From NCBI RefSeq assembly GCF_024758505.1, contig NZ_CP077970.1, positions 8,945,501 through 9,009,500 of the forward strand: DNA of 64,000 nt, written 5' to 3'. The DNA is from Bradyrhizobium arachidis. GTDB lineage: Bacteria; Pseudomonadota; Alphaproteobacteria; Rhizobiales; Xanthobacteraceae. Of the stretch, positions 27,200 to 38,234 are shown piece by piece. Below the pieces are notes generated by a model. It was given only the letters and a program-made list of their open reading frames with translations, was not told the origin of the DNA and searched no databases. Position 1 is the stretch's first letter, and each line of letters begins with the position of its first letter. The position numbers and the translations under genes were made by a program.

Positions 27200-29410
27200 T
27201 TACGCCGCCTTCTTCGGCGCAAAACGGCCGTAGAAGGTTTCGCCCTTGGCCGCCATCTCCACAAGAAGCTTTGGCGGGGTGAAGCGGGAGCCGTACTTGG
27301 CTTCCAGTCTGTGGCAGAGCTCGACGAACTTCTTCGTGCCCATGAAGTCGATGTAGGACAGCGTGCCGCCGGTGAACGGCGCGAAGCCGAAGCCGAGGAT
27401 CGAGCCGACGTCCGCCTCGCGCGGGTCGGTGATGACGTTGTCCTCGACCGTGCGCGCGGCTTCCACCGCCTGCACCACCAGGAAGCGCTGCTTCAGCTCC
27501 TCGACATCGAGCGTGTCGGGGTCGAGCTGCTTCGGCTGCAGCGCTGACAGCCCCGGCCACAGGCTCTTCTGCCCCTTGCCCTTCTCGGGATAGTCGTAGA
27601 AGCCTTTGCTGTTCTTGCGGCCCAGGCGGCCCTGCTTCTCGACCATCTCCACCATCAGCTTCTTCTGATCGGGGTTGATGGCGTTGGGGCCGAGATCGGC
27701 TTCCGTCGCCTTCATGATCTTGAGGCCGAGGTCGAGCGCGACTTCATCCGACAGCGAGAGCGGGCCAACCGGCATGCCGGCCATCTTGGCGCAATTCTCG
27801 ATCATCGCCGGCGGCACGCCTTCGAGGAACATCTCGTTGCCTTCGGCGACGTAACGCCCGACGCAGCGGTTGGCGAAGAAGCCGCGGCTGTCGTTCACGA
27901 CGATCGGCGTCTTGCCGATCTGCCGCACGTAATCCAGCGCGGTCGCGAGCGCGAGGTCGCCGGTGTTCTTGCCGAGGATGATCTCGACCAGCATCATCTT
28001 CTCGACCGGCGAGAAGAAGTGGATGCCGACGAACTTGCCCTGGTCCTTGAAGCCTTCGGCGAGCGAGGTGATCGGCAGGGTCGAGGTGTTCGAGGCGAAC
28101 ACCACCTCCGGCTTGAGATACTCCTGCGCCTTGGCGAAGGTATCCGCCTTGACCTTGCGGTCCTCGAACACGGCCTCGATGACGAGATCGACGTCCTTCA
28201 GGGCAGCATAGTCGGCGGTCGCGGTGATGCGCGACAGCAGCGCTTCAGCGTCGGTGGGCTTGGCGCGGCCCTTCTTGATCTGCTCTTCGATCACCTTCTG
28301 CGCATGCGCCTTGCCCTTGTCGGCGCTTTCCTGGTCGCGGTCGATCAGGACCACGTCGAGCCCGGCGCGGGCCGAGACGTAGCCGACGCTTGCACCCATG
28401 AAGCCGGCGCCGATCACGGCGATCTTCTTCACCTTCGTCGGGGCTACGTCCTTCGGACGGCGCGCGCCCTTGTTCAGCTCCTGCATCGACAGGAACAGGC
28501 TGCGGATCATTGCAGCGGCTTCCTTCGAACGGAGCACCGAGGTGAAGTAACGCGACTCCACGCGCAGCGCGGCGTCGATCGGCAGTTGGAGGCCCTCATA
28601 GACGCAGCTCATGATCGCGCGTGCGGCCGGATAATTGTCGTAAGTCTCGCGGCGATAGATCGCGTTGCCGGCCGGGAACATCATCATGCCGGCCTTGGAG
28701 AACACGGGGCCACCGGGCAGCTTGAAACCCTTCTCGTCCCAGGGCGCGACGGCCTTGCCGCCGCCCTTGATCCAGTCCTTCGCCGCCTTGATGAGATCCG
28801 CCGCCGGCACGATGGCGTGGATCAAATTGAGCTGCTTGGCCTTGTCGAGCGTGACCGGGTCGCCCTTGAGCAGGATCGTCATCGCGTCCTGCGGCGGCAC
28901 CAGACGCGGTACGCGCTGCGTGCCACCGGCGCCGGGGAACAGGCCGACCTTGACCTCGGGCAGGCCGAGTCTGGTCTTGGGATTTTCGGCCGCCACGCGA
29001 TAGTGGCAGCACAGCGTGATCTCAAAACCGCCGCCGAGTGCGAGGCCGTTGATCGCGGCCGCCCACGGCTTGCCCGACGTCTCGATGCTACGCAGCACCA
29101 GCGAGAAGCGCCGGCTCTGGTCGAACAGCATCTGGTTCGCAGCCGTCTCGCCCTGCTCCTTGAGGACCTTTGCGTAGGCCTGGTTCATGCCCTCGAGCAT
29201 GGACAGGTCGGCACCGGCGCAGAACGCGTCCTTGGCCGAGGTGATGACGACGCCCTTCACCGCCGCATCCGCGGTGGTCGCCTTCACGATCGCCTCGAGC
29301 TCGTTGGTCGAGGTCTCGTCGAGCACGTTCATCGAACGGCCCGGAATGTCCCAGGTGACGAGCGCGATGCCGTCGGCGTCGGTCTCAACCTTGAAGTTCT
29401 TGTAAGTCAT
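27200..29410 (-). CDS. fadJ: Fused enoyl-CoA hydratase / 3-hydroxyacyl-CoA dehydrogenase (FadB/FadJ type)
   Basis: 736 residues. N-terminal crotonase domain (1-~190) with oxyanion loop [13 protein letters not shown] and [21 protein letters not shown]-terminal dehydrogenase (~325-720) with NAD motif [20 protein letters not shown] and the catalytic histidine/glutamate region [19 protein letters not shown]. It hydrates enoyl-CoA and oxidises hydroxyacyl-CoA in beta-oxidation. The thiolase gene is 19 bases upstream. Length is nearer the FadJ than the ~715-730 FadB form; the symbol is tentative. Confidence 0.93.
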   Translation of the reverse strand: MTYKNFKVETDADGIALVTWDIPGRSMNVLDETSTNELEAIVKATTADAAVKGVVITSAKDAFCAGADLSMLEGMNQAYAKVLKEQGETAANQMLFDQSRRFSLVLRSIETSGKPWAAAINGLALGGGFEITLCCHYRVAAENPKTRLGLPEVKVGLFPGAGGTQRVPRLVPPQDAMTILLKGDPVTLDKAKQLNLIHAIVPAADLIKAAKDWIKGGGKAVAPWDEKGFKLPGGPVFSKAGMMMFPAGNAIYRRETYDNYPAARAIMSCVYEGLQLPIDAALRVESRYFTSVLRSKEAAAMIRSLFLSMQELNKGARRPKDVAPTKVKKIAVIGAGFMGASVGYVSARAGLDVVLIDRDQESADKGKAHAQKVIEEQIKKGRAKPTDAEALLSRITATADYAALKDVDLVIEAVFEDRKVKADTFAKAQEYLKPEVVFASNTSTLPITSLAEGFKDQGKFVGIHFFSPVEKMMLVEIILGKNTGDLALATALDYVRQIGKTPIVVNDSRGFFANRCVGRYVAEGNEMFLEGVPPAMIENCAKMAGMPVGPLSLSDEVALDLGLKIMKATEADLGPNAINPDQKKLMVEMVEKQGRLGRKNSKGFYDYPEKGKGQKSLWPGLSALQPKQLDPDTLDVEELKQRFLVVQAVEAARTVEDNVITDPREADVGSILGFGFAPFTGGTLSYIDFMGTKKFVELCHRLEAKYGSRFTPPKLLVEMAAKGETFYGRFAPKKAA

Positions 29411-29429
29411 GTTGGTTGCTCCCTCAGCC

Positions 29430-30638
<1,209 letters not shown>

Positions 30639-30686
30639 GTGAGCCTCCTGATTGCAGCTATTCGTGACAACCGCCGCGCGGTCGTA

Positions 30687-30974
30687 TCATCCGTGAAACG
30701 TGAATTCGTAGAACAGCGGCAGACCCTCACTGTTGCAAAGGAACTGCCGTGCGACGTCGTAAGCCATCATGCCCGCGCTCAGATCCAGGATGTGGTCGAG
30801 CTGGGGAATGGTTGTCGTGTCGGTCAGGTAGAAGCCCTCGATGCCGAGGATGCCGACGCCTGACGTCTCGCAGCGATCGATGATGTCGAGGGCAGATCGC
30901 ACACAGAACTTGTCGCGGCGAAGTCCCGCGCCGAAGGCGCGAAACTCCGCAACGATCGCGTCCGCTGCCGCCAT
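30687..30974 (-). CDS. Small conserved-looking ORF in the fad operon, function unknown
   Basis: 95 residues from ATG 30974 with GAGGA 8 bases upstream; 11 bases after the acyl-CoA dehydrogenase stop and 48 before the thiolase start. The protein is helical with FGAGLRRDKFCVRSALDIID and the motif GVGILGIEGFYLTD, then LDHILDLSAGMMAYDVARQF. No signal peptide or membrane helix. The codon pattern and tight spacing argue it is real. I do not recognise a family. A longer open frame extends upstream inside the dehydrogenase gene and should be ignored. Confidence 0.7.
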   Translation of the reverse strand: MAAADAIVAEFRAFGAGLRRDKFCVRSALDIIDRCETSGVGILGIEGFYLTDTTTIPQLDHILDLSAGMMAYDVARQFLCNSEGLPLFYEFTFHG

Positions 30975-30985
30975 CGACAAGGTCC

Positions 30986-32776
30986 TCAGAACGCTTCCGC
31001 CGGCAATTCCATGGTGGTGGCGCAGCCGGTCTGGATGCGCGCCAGATGCAGCGCCGTTTCCGGCAGCATCCGCTCCATGAAGAAGCGGCCGGTGACGAGC
31101 TTGGTCGAGAGATAGGGCGTCGAGCCGCCCTCGGCAATCTTGGCCTGCGTCACCTTGGCCATCTTCGCCCACATGTAGCCGAGCGCGACGAGGCCGAACA
31201 AATGCATGTAGTCGGTCGCCGCCGCACCGGCATTGTCGGGCTTCATCATCGCGTTCTGCATCAGCCAGGTGGTGGCCTGCTGGAGGTGGCCGAGCGAGGC
31301 CGAAAGCGCGGTGACGAAGGGCTTCATCGCCTCGTCGCCGCCATTCTCCTTGGCAAAGCCCATGACCTCGCCGAAGAACGACATGATGGCGCGGCCGCCG
31401 TCGCGCGGCAGCTTGCGGCCGACGAGGTCCAGCGCCTGGATGCCGTTGGCGCCCTCGTAGATCATGGCGATGCGCGCATCGCGCACGAACTGCTCCATGC
31501 CGTGCTCGGCGATGTAGCCGTGGCCGCCGAACATCTGCTGGGCCTGCACCGCGTTGGCAAAACCGATCTCGGTCAGATAACCCTTCAGCACCGGCGTCAT
31601 CAGGCCCATGTGGTCGTCGGCGGCCTGACGGTCCTTGGGATCCTCGGAGCGGTGGGCGACGTCGCTCTTCAGCGCGGTCCACACCACGAAGGCACGCGCG
31701 GCCTCGTTGAAGGCGCGGATGGTGAGCAGCGTGCGGCGCACGTCCGGATGCACGATGATCGGGTCGGCGGCCTTGTCGGGCGCCTTGGCGCCGGTCAGCG
31801 CACGGCCCTGCAGACGCTCGCGGGCATAGGCGACGGCGTTCTGATAGGCGACTTCGGACTGCGCGAGACCCTGCACGGCGACGCCGAGGCGGGCCTCGTT
31901 CATCATCACGAACATGCCCTGCATGCCCTTGTTCTCTTCGCCGATCAGCCAGCCGGTGGCGTTGTCGTAGTTCATCACACAGGTCGAGTTGCCGTGGATG
32001 CCCATCTTGTGCTCGATCGAGCCGCAGGTGACGCCGTTGCGCGCGCCGACGCTGCCATCGGCATTGACCAGATTCTTCGGCACCACGAAGAGCGAGACGC
32101 CCTTGATGCCGGCGGGCGCACCCTCGATGCGGGCGAGCACGAGGTGGATGATGTTGGGGGCGAGATCATGCTCGCCGGCGGAGATGAAGATCTTGGTGCC
32201 CGTGATCTTGAAGCTGCCATCGGCCTGGCGCACCGCCTTGGTGCGCAAGAGGCCGAGATCGGTGCCGCAATGCGGCTCGGTCAGATTCATGGTGCCGGTC
32301 CATTCGCCCGCCACCATCTTCGGCACGTAGGTCTTCTTCTGCTCGGGCGAGCCATGAACGATCAGCGCCGCGGTCGCACCCATGGTGAGACCGCCATACA
32401 TCGAGAACGCCATGTTGGCGGAGATCTGGAATTCGTTGACCGCCTGCGACAGCGTCACCGGCAGGCCCTGCCCGCCATATTCGGTCGGCGCTGACAGGCC
32501 GAGCCAGCCGCCTTCGGCAACCTGCTTGAAAGCGTCCTTGAAACCCTTCGGCGTGGTGACGCTGCCGTCATCGGCGCGCTTGCAGCCTTCGAGGTCGCCG
32601 ACGCGGTTGAGCGGCTGGAGCACCTCTTCGGCGAGTTTTGCCGCTTCGCCCAAGATCGCGTCGCGCACGTCGCTGGAGGCGTCGGTGAAGCCGGGCAGAT
32701 TGTCGTAGCGGTCGATCTGGAAGACGTCGTTGAACAGGAAGTTCACGTCTTCAACGGGGGCTTTATAGATCGGCAT
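30986..32776 (-). CDS. Acyl-CoA dehydrogenase, DmdC-like (C-terminally extended)
   Basis: 596 residues, longer than the ~380 of classical acyl-CoA dehydrogenases. N-terminal motif MPIYKAPVEDVNFLFNDVF is typical of the extended DmdC/AidB-like group. FAD-binding core segments include GEWTGTMNLTEPHCGTDLGL and FKITGTKIFISAGEHDLAPN, and the catalytic base region MIYEGANGIQALDLVGRKLP; a C-terminal ~130-residue extension follows. It forms 2-enoyl-CoA from acyl-CoA (or methylmercaptopropionyl-CoA in DmdC); the exact substrate is not readable. First enzyme of the minus-strand fad set. Confidence 0.92.
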   Translation of the reverse strand: MPIYKAPVEDVNFLFNDVFQIDRYDNLPGFTDASSDVRDAILGEAAKLAEEVLQPLNRVGDLEGCKRADDGSVTTPKGFKDAFKQVAEGGWLGLSAPTEYGGQGLPVTLSQAVNEFQISANMAFSMYGGLTMGATAALIVHGSPEQKKTYVPKMVAGEWTGTMNLTEPHCGTDLGLLRTKAVRQADGSFKITGTKIFISAGEHDLAPNIIHLVLARIEGAPAGIKGVSLFVVPKNLVNADGSVGARNGVTCGSIEHKMGIHGNSTCVMNYDNATGWLIGEENKGMQGMFVMMNEARLGVAVQGLAQSEVAYQNAVAYARERLQGRALTGAKAPDKAADPIIVHPDVRRTLLTIRAFNEAARAFVVWTALKSDVAHRSEDPKDRQAADDHMGLMTPVLKGYLTEIGFANAVQAQQMFGGHGYIAEHGMEQFVRDARIAMIYEGANGIQALDLVGRKLPRDGGRAIMSFFGEVMGFAKENGGDEAMKPFVTALSASLGHLQQATTWLMQNAMMKPDNAGAAATDYMHLFGLVALGYMWAKMAKVTQAKIAEGGSTPYLSTKLVTGRFFMERMLPETALHLARIQTGCATTMELPAEAF

Positions 32777-32903
32777 GGCGTTCTCCCGGCACGGGGCCTT
32801 CAGGTGTTGGAGGTATCTCTTGCGGTATCCTGGAATGACCTGCGGCGCAGCGCTCCTGGCGAGCTTACCTTCTTCTGCAACCTCAGGGCAGGTGTTAATG
32901 GCG

Positions 32904-33284
32904 TCACTGTGCGGCGAGTTGCTCCGCCATCAGACGGTGCAGCATGTTGATGGCCTTGAGCGGACGCACCATCACCTTGAAATGCGTGACGCGGCCCTCA
33001 GTATCGAAGCTGATGATGTCGACGCCGTTGATCTCGATGCCGTCGATCATGGTCTTGAACTCGAGCACGGCGCCGTTGGCGCTTCGCCACTCGCCGACAT
33101 AGGTGAAGCTAGGGCCGCCCAGGACCTTCTCGGCGCTCGCCAGATATTTGAAGGTGATGTCGCGCCCGCGCTGCGGGGTGTGGACGACGGGACTTTCGAA
33201 CACGGCATCGGGATGAAGCAGGTCCCAGAGCGCTGTGCGATCATGAGACTTCATGTAGCCGTACCATTTGTCGAGGCCGGTCAT
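32904..33284 (-). CDS. NTF2-like (SnoaL-like) protein
   Basis: 126 residues: MTGLDKWYGYMKSHDRTALW, DLLHPDAVFESPVVHTPQRG, IDGIEINGVDIISFDTEGRV and VMVRPLKAINMLHRLM. This is the SnoaL-like NTF2 pattern; family members can bind or isomerise small molecules. GGAGG precedes the ATG. It is divergent from padR with the concentric palindrome between, and the acyl-CoA dehydrogenase starts 128 bases downstream, so it may head the same regulated set. Confidence 0.82.
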   Translation of the reverse strand: MTGLDKWYGYMKSHDRTALWDLLHPDAVFESPVVHTPQRGRDITFKYLASAEKVLGGPSFTYVGEWRSANGAVLEFKTMIDGIEINGVDIISFDTEGRVTHFKVMVRPLKAINMLHRLMAEQLAAQ

Positions 33285-33375
33285 GGTCAGGGTGCCTCCT
33301 CAGGCAAAGCTTGAAAACAACCCCATGCACAGTAGCGCGCAGGCCGACGCCGGCGGGTCTAAGGCCTCACCGTCA

Positions 33376-33409
33376 TATGCACATTGACGCATATGCGCCG
33401 ATGTGCATA
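33376..33409. promoter_or_regulatory. Concentric palindrome, probable PadR operator
   Basis: Outer arms TATGCACAT (33376-33384) and ATGTGCATA (33401-33409) and inner palindrome CGCATATGCG (33388-33397) share the same centre (33392.5). Over 17 paired positions 15 match. It lies 43 bases before the padR ATG and 92 before the NTF2-like start. PadR sites are classically ATGT-N-ACAT, as here in the outer arms. Confidence 0.75.
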
Positions 33410-33451
33410 AAGTCAAGTGAATTGGTCGGATAGTTTTAGGGAGCCGGTCTC

Positions 33452-34039
33452 ATGGCGCTGGGCGACGCGATTCTCGCATGCCTGACGGAACGTCCGATGA
33501 CGGGCTACGAGCTGGCAAAGACCTTCGATTCCTCGATCGGCTTCTTCTGGAAGGCCGACCATCAGCAGATTTATCGCGAGCTCTCAAAACTGCGCGACCG
33601 CGGCTACATCCAGGGCCGCGAGGTCGTCCAGACCGGCAAGCCCAACAAGCTCGTATATACGCTCACCAATGAGGGCCGAACAGCGCTGCGGCACTGGGCC
33701 GCGCGTCCGAGCACGCCGGCCTCCAACAAGGACGACCTGCTGGTCCGCTTCCACGCGCTCGACAGCGTCGACCTCGAGCCTGTCAGGGCCGATCTGATGG
33801 CCCGCCTGGAGCACCACCGCGACCGCTCCGAACGCTACGAGCGCATTTTGAAGAAGCGTTTTCCCGACGGCACCGCGAGCGAGGCCGCCGACATCGGCAA
33901 TCTCCTGCTGCTCAAGCTCGGGTCACGCCACGAACAGATGGTGGCGGAATGGTGCGAAGAGGCGATCGACGCGCTGTCGGGGCTGACCGGCCACGGCACC
34001 GTGGTGCCGCTGGAGGATGGGAAGCGGGAGAAGGGGTGA
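33452..34039 (+). CDS. PadR-family transcriptional regulator
   Basis: 195 residues. The PadR winged helix is at the N-terminus: MALGDAILACLTERPMTGYE, then LAKTFDSSIGFFWKADHQQI (recognition helix) and YRELSKLRDRGYIQGREVVQ with wing KPNKLVYTLTNEGRTAL. The C-terminal half is the Vir-like all-helical dimer domain (ADLMARLEHHRDRSERYERI). PadR proteins often repress genes for phenolic or fatty compounds. Divergent from the NTF2-like/fad genes. GGGAG precedes ATG 33452. Confidence 0.9.
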   Translation: MALGDAILACLTERPMTGYELAKTFDSSIGFFWKADHQQIYRELSKLRDRGYIQGREVVQTGKPNKLVYTLTNEGRTALRHWAARPSTPASNKDDLLVRFHALDSVDLEPVRADLMARLEHHRDRSERYERILKKRFPDGTASEAADIGNLLLLKLGSRHEQMVAEWCEEAIDALSGLTGHGTVVPLEDGKREKG

Positions 34040-34055
34040 GGCTGTTTGCCGCCAC

Positions 34056-34255
34056 ATCGTCATGGCCGGGCTTGTCCCGGCCATCCACGACCTTCCTTTC
34101 GCACCGTCATTCCGGGGCGCGCGCTAGCGCGAACCACATTGCGCAATTGCGCAATGTGGAATCTCGAGATTCCGGGTTCGATGCTTTGCATCGCCCCGGA
34201 ATGACAGTGCCCTTGGCAAGAACATGGATGCCCGGGACAAGCCCGGGCATGACGC
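34056..34255. repeat. Mosaic of REP-like families J and D (copy 2)
   Basis: Order: GTCATGGCCGGGCTTGTCCC (family J half, ~34058-34088), then the family D unit 34105-34205 with TTCCGGGGCG and an inner CACATTGCGCAATTGCGCAA stretch, then ATGCCCGGGACAAGCCCGGG (J half, 34228-34247). The D unit is nested between the two J halves. Together with 34256-34453, which shows no gene, it fills the 414 bases between padR and the Sel1 gene. Confidence 0.78.
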
Positions 34256-34453
34256 CGGGAGATGTTACCCAGGTTCCCCGCGCCAACTTTAGGACACCGC
34301 CGTCGCATTCCTTAACCCGTTATTTACCGTAACGGACAAAAGTCGGTTTTCGAGGCAGACGAGCTGCGCCGTTTTGGATTGTCTTTACAACCGGGACGCG
34401 TGGGAAGGCTGCAGGCGCCGGGTGGGGTGCCGAAGTCGGAACCGGACAGAGTC

Positions 34454-37400
34454 ATGAATTCGCGCGTATCGTGGAGTGTTGACGGCATCGATCCATCCGT
34501 CAGGGAGCGGGCCGAGGCCGCTGCGCGCCGCGCCGGCATGTCACTCAACGATTGGCTGAACTCCACGCTCGGCGACACCGCGCCGCCGAATTTTCGCGCG
34601 CCCCAGGAAAACCTTCAGCAAAACTATCAGCAAAACTATCAGCAACAATATCAGCAGCCGCTTCCCAGCCAGGAAAGCCGCGACGTCGCCGACATCCATC
34701 AGCGGCTCGATGCGATCACCCGGCAGATCGAACACATTTCAAAACCCGCCGCCCCGCGCGCCGACGTCTCGCGCGAGCAGGGCGTTGCGCGCCAGTTGAA
34801 CGACGCGATCTCGCGGCTCGATGCGCGGCTGTCGCAAATCGCCAAGCCGCAAGGACCCGCGCGTCCCGCGCCGGTCGAGACGCGCCAGCGCCAGGCTGAA
34901 GCCGTCGAGCGCGCCGCCGCGCAGGTCTATCGCAATTCCCCGCCGCTCAGCCCCGCTTCGCTTGACGTTGCAGTTGCCGAGATCGCGGCACGGCAGAACG
35001 AGCTCGAAGGTTTTGTGCCGCGGCAGATGCCACCGCGCGCGGCGCCCTCGATCGCGCCGACGGCAGCGCACATGGCAGCCCCCTTGGCAGCCCCCTTGGC
35101 GCCGCCTCCGGCTGCCTATTCGCCTCAGCCCGCCCACAACCCTGCGCCGACCCACGCCCCTGCCCCGCCGCCACCGCCGCCGGGACCGGATTTTTCTGCG
35201 CTCGAACGGCACCTGATCAAGATCACGAGCCAGATCGAGTCGCTGCAGCGTCCCGATCACATCGAGCAGTCGATCGCCGCGTTCCGCAGCGAGCTGTCGG
35301 AGATCCGCCACGCCATCACCGAGGCGATGCCGCGCCGCGCGATCGAGTCGATCGAGAACGAGATCCGCTCGCTGCATCGGCGCATCGACGAGACCCGCTC
35401 CACCGGCACGGATGGCCAGGTGCTATCAGGCATCGAGAACGCGCTCTCCGAGATCAAGCACGTGCTGCGCACGTTGACGCCGGCCGAGCAGCTCACCGGC
35501 TATGACGAGGCGATCCGCAATCTCGGCGCCAAGCTCGATTTGATCCTGCGCGCCAATGACGATCCCTCGACGGTGCAGCAACTCGAAGGCGCGATCTCCG
35601 CGTTGCGCGCCATCGTCTCCAACGTCGCCTCGAACGAAGCGCTGGCGCGGCTTGCCGACGACGTGCAGCTCCTGTCGTCCAAGGTCGACCAGATCGGCCG
35701 CGCCTCGAACCACAACGGCAACAGCGACAATTTTGCGATCCTCGAACAGCGCATCGCGGCGCTGACCGCGGCGCTGGAATCGCGCGAGCGTCCGGAGCCG
35801 AGCCAGAGCACCGAGCATCTGGAAATTGCGATCCGTGCGCTGTCCGACCGCTTTGACCGCATGCAGGTCGGCAACGATTCCGCATCGACCTTTGCCCATC
35901 TCGAACAGCGCGTCTCGTATCTGCTGGAGCGGATCGAAGCCGCCTCCGACCCGCACTCCGGAAATTTGAGCCGCGTCGAGGACGGGCTGCACGACATCCT
36001 GCGGCATCTCGAACGCCAGCAGGCGACCTATGCGGCGCTCGCCGAAAGCCGCACCGCCGCGCCGCAGCCGGACTCCGGCATCGTGGACCTGGTCAAGCGC
36101 GAGCTCTCCGACATCCGCTTCAGCCAGTCCGAGACCAACCGTTCGACCCAGGACTCGTTCGAGGCCGTGCACAACACGCTCGGCCATGTCGTCGATCGCC
36201 TCGCGATGATCGAGGGCGATCTGCGCGCGGTTCGTGCCGCGCCGCCGGCAGCCCCCGCGCCGCAGCCGCATGCCTTCGCGCCGTCGATGCCGCTCGAGCA
36301 GCCGCCGATGGCGCGGGCTGCGATGACGCAGCAGCAGCCAAAGTACGATCCAAAACCCGATCTGAAGCCGGAGCTGCCGAACCCCGCCGTGGCACAAGGC
36401 GCGGCACAGGGCGCCTTCGTCGCCGCGCCGCGCGAATTCCACGCCGCAACGCCGGCCGCTCCGCCGCCTCCGCCGATGCCGGTGGCGCCGCCGCTTCCGC
36501 CGCGCGCGATCAGCGAAATTCTGGAGCCGCACACCGCACCCGCGCGTGCTGCGATCGCGCCCGAGCTGCCGCCGGATCATCCGCTTGAGCCGGGCACGCG
36601 TCCGGGCGGACGGCCCGCCACGCCCTCGGAGCGCATTGCCGCGTCCGAGAACGCGATCAGCGAAATTCCCTCGGCTCCGAAGGAGCCGGTGTCCTCGTCG
36701 AGCTTCATCGCCGCCGCCCGCCGTGCGGCGCAGGCCGCCGCGGCACAGCCTCCCGAGAAGCAGGGCCGAGCGGCCAAGGCCACTGCTGCAGCCGGCAAGG
36801 ACAAGGGCAAGGACGGACCGTCCACGATCACGTCAAAGATCCGCTCGCTGCTGGTCGGCGCGAGCGTGGTCGTGATCGTGCTCGGCACCTTCAAGATGGC
36901 GATGAACCTTTTGGAGGGCGGCAGCACGGCGCCGCCGCTGCCTCCGATGGAGAATTCGTCCGGTGCGCCCGCGCCGCAGATGCAGGCGCCCGCTGAGCCC
37001 GCCGCAAGACCTTCGGCACCCGAGCAGATCACGCCGTCGATGACGTCGCCGACGCCGCTCGGCCGGCAATCGCTCAACAACCCGCCACCCGCGAGCAGCG
37101 ATTCGAGCGCGCAGGTCGCGGTCCCGTCCGCGCCTGCGGCTGCTGCGCCCCCTCAGCCTGCCGCCAGCGACATCACCGGCGCGATCCCGACGACGACGCC
37201 CTCGCGCGCCAAGCTCGGCCAGGTCCAGGTGCCGCCGACCGAGCGCCTGCCCGACGGCATCGGCGGACCGGCGCTGCGCGCGGCCGCGATGAAGGGCGAC
37301 GCCACCGCCGCCTACGAGATCGGGCTGCGCTTTGCCGAAGGCAAGGGCATCGCGAGCAACTACGACGAAGCCGCCAAATGGTACGACCGCGCGGCGCAGG

Positions 37401-37957
37401 CCGGCGTGGTGCCGGCCACCTTCCGCCTCGGGACGCTCTATGAGAAGGGCCTGGGCGTGAAGAAGGACGCCGACATTGCGCGGCGCTACTACACCCAGGC
37501 CGCCGAGCGCGGCAACGCCAAGGCGATGCACAATCTCGCGGTGCTCGACGCCGATGGCGGCGGGCGCGGCGCAAACTACAAGAGCGCGGCACAGTGGTTC
37601 CGGAAAGCGGCCGATCGCGGCGTCGCCGACAGCCAGTTCAACCTCGGCATCCTCTATGCCCGCGGCATCGGCGTCGAACAGAACCTCGCCGAATCCTACA
37701 AATGGTTCAGCCTGGCTGCCGCCCAGGGCGACTCGGACGCGTCAGGCAAGCGCGACGACGTTGCCAAGCGCCTCGACCCGCAGTCGCTCGCCGCCGCAAA
37801 ACTCGCGATCCAGACTTTTAGCGCCGAGCCGCAGCCCGACGACGCCGTCAACGTCGCAACGCCGGCCGGCGGCTGGGACGGCGCCCCCGCGCAGGCGAGC
37901 ACAAAACCCGCGCCAAAGCCGGTCGCGACCAAGCGCTCGGCGTCCGCGGCGCATTAA
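34454..37957 (+). CDS. PodJ-like polar-organiser candidate with Sel1 repeats
   Basis: 1167 residues from ATG 34454. The N-terminal block RERAEAAARRAGMSLNDWLN (residues ~15-34) is the arginine-rich helix-loop used by alphaproteobacterial localisation factors such as PodJ. Long helical and coiled-coil segments (~85-600) are broken by proline/glutamine-rich linkers. One membrane helix lies at ~797-817 (SLLVGASVVVIVLGTFKMAM). The periplasmic end has four Sel1 repeats (~938-1110), e.g. AAYEIGLRFAEGKGIASNYD. Context gives no operon partner. Polar scaffold is inferred from architecture; the peptidoglycan-binding domain of PodJ is not seen. Confidence 0.85.
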   Translation: MNSRVSWSVDGIDPSVRERAEAAARRAGMSLNDWLNSTLGDTAPPNFRAPQENLQQNYQQNYQQQYQQPLPSQESRDVADIHQRLDAITRQIEHISKPAAPRADVSREQGVARQLNDAISRLDARLSQIAKPQGPARPAPVETRQRQAEAVERAAAQVYRNSPPLSPASLDVAVAEIAARQNELEGFVPRQMPPRAAPSIAPTAAHMAAPLAAPLAPPPAAYSPQPAHNPAPTHAPAPPPPPPGPDFSALERHLIKITSQIESLQRPDHIEQSIAAFRSELSEIRHAITEAMPRRAIESIENEIRSLHRRIDETRSTGTDGQVLSGIENALSEIKHVLRTLTPAEQLTGYDEAIRNLGAKLDLILRANDDPSTVQQLEGAISALRAIVSNVASNEALARLADDVQLLSSKVDQIGRASNHNGNSDNFAILEQRIAALTAALESRERPEPSQSTEHLEIAIRALSDRFDRMQVGNDSASTFAHLEQRVSYLLERIEAASDPHSGNLSRVEDGLHDILRHLERQQATYAALAESRTAAPQPDSGIVDLVKRELSDIRFSQSETNRSTQDSFEAVHNTLGHVVDRLAMIEGDLRAVRAAPPAAPAPQPHAFAPSMPLEQPPMARAAMTQQQPKYDPKPDLKPELPNPAVAQGAAQGAFVAAPREFHAATPAAPPPPPMPVAPPLPPRAISEILEPHTAPARAAIAPELPPDHPLEPGTRPGGRPATPSERIAASENAISEIPSAPKEPVSSSSFIAAARRAAQAAAAQPPEKQGRAAKATAAAGKDKGKDGPSTITSKIRSLLVGASVVVIVLGTFKMAMNLLEGGSTAPPLPPMENSSGAPAPQMQAPAEPAARPSAPEQITPSMTSPTPLGRQSLNNPPPASSDSSAQVAVPSAPAAAAPPQPAASDITGAIPTTTPSRAKLGQVQVPPTERLPDGIGGPALRAAAMKGDATAAYEIGLRFAEGKGIASNYDEAAKWYDRAAQAGVVPATFRLGTLYEKGLGVKKDADIARRYYTQAAERGNAKAMHNLAVLDADGGGRGANYKSAAQWFRKAADRGVADSQFNLGILYARGIGVEQNLAESYKWFSLAAAQGDSDASGKRDDVAKRLDPQSLAAAKLAIQTFSAEPQPDDAVNVATPAGGWDGAPAQASTKPAPKPVATKRSASAAH

Positions 37958-37993
37958 TCGCTGCGCGACAAAACTCATCATTGAGTTCGAGTT

Positions 37994-38122
37994 AGCTTCG
38001 TAGGGTGGGTTAGCCCCGCGGATTGCGCGAAGCGCAATCCGCTCGGCGTAACCCACCTCTTCTGGCGACGCGGTGACAGACGTGGTGGGTTACGCCTTCG
38101 GCTAACCCCACCCTACGAAGCT
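37994..38122. repeat. REP-like element, family E, copy 1
   Basis: AGCTTCGTAGGGTGGGTTAG and its inverted copy (one C inserted) bound a 129-bp unit with inner GCGTAACCCACC/GGTGGGTTACGC arms. A second copy is at 43033-43151. Confidence 0.85.
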
Positions 38123-38234
38123 GTGAATCGTGGCGCGGCGATACGCCACTACAATACCTGCGGTTGCATCTTCGTACGTCTCGCTGCTAAAGCCGTGTAG
38201 AATGGTGCACGGCTTTGCACAGCAAGAGGGTGAC

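Noticed and set aside
30974..31682. N-terminal extension of the 95-residue fad ORF
   Set aside because: Runs out of frame through the acyl-CoA dehydrogenase; the ATG at 30974 has its own ribosome site.
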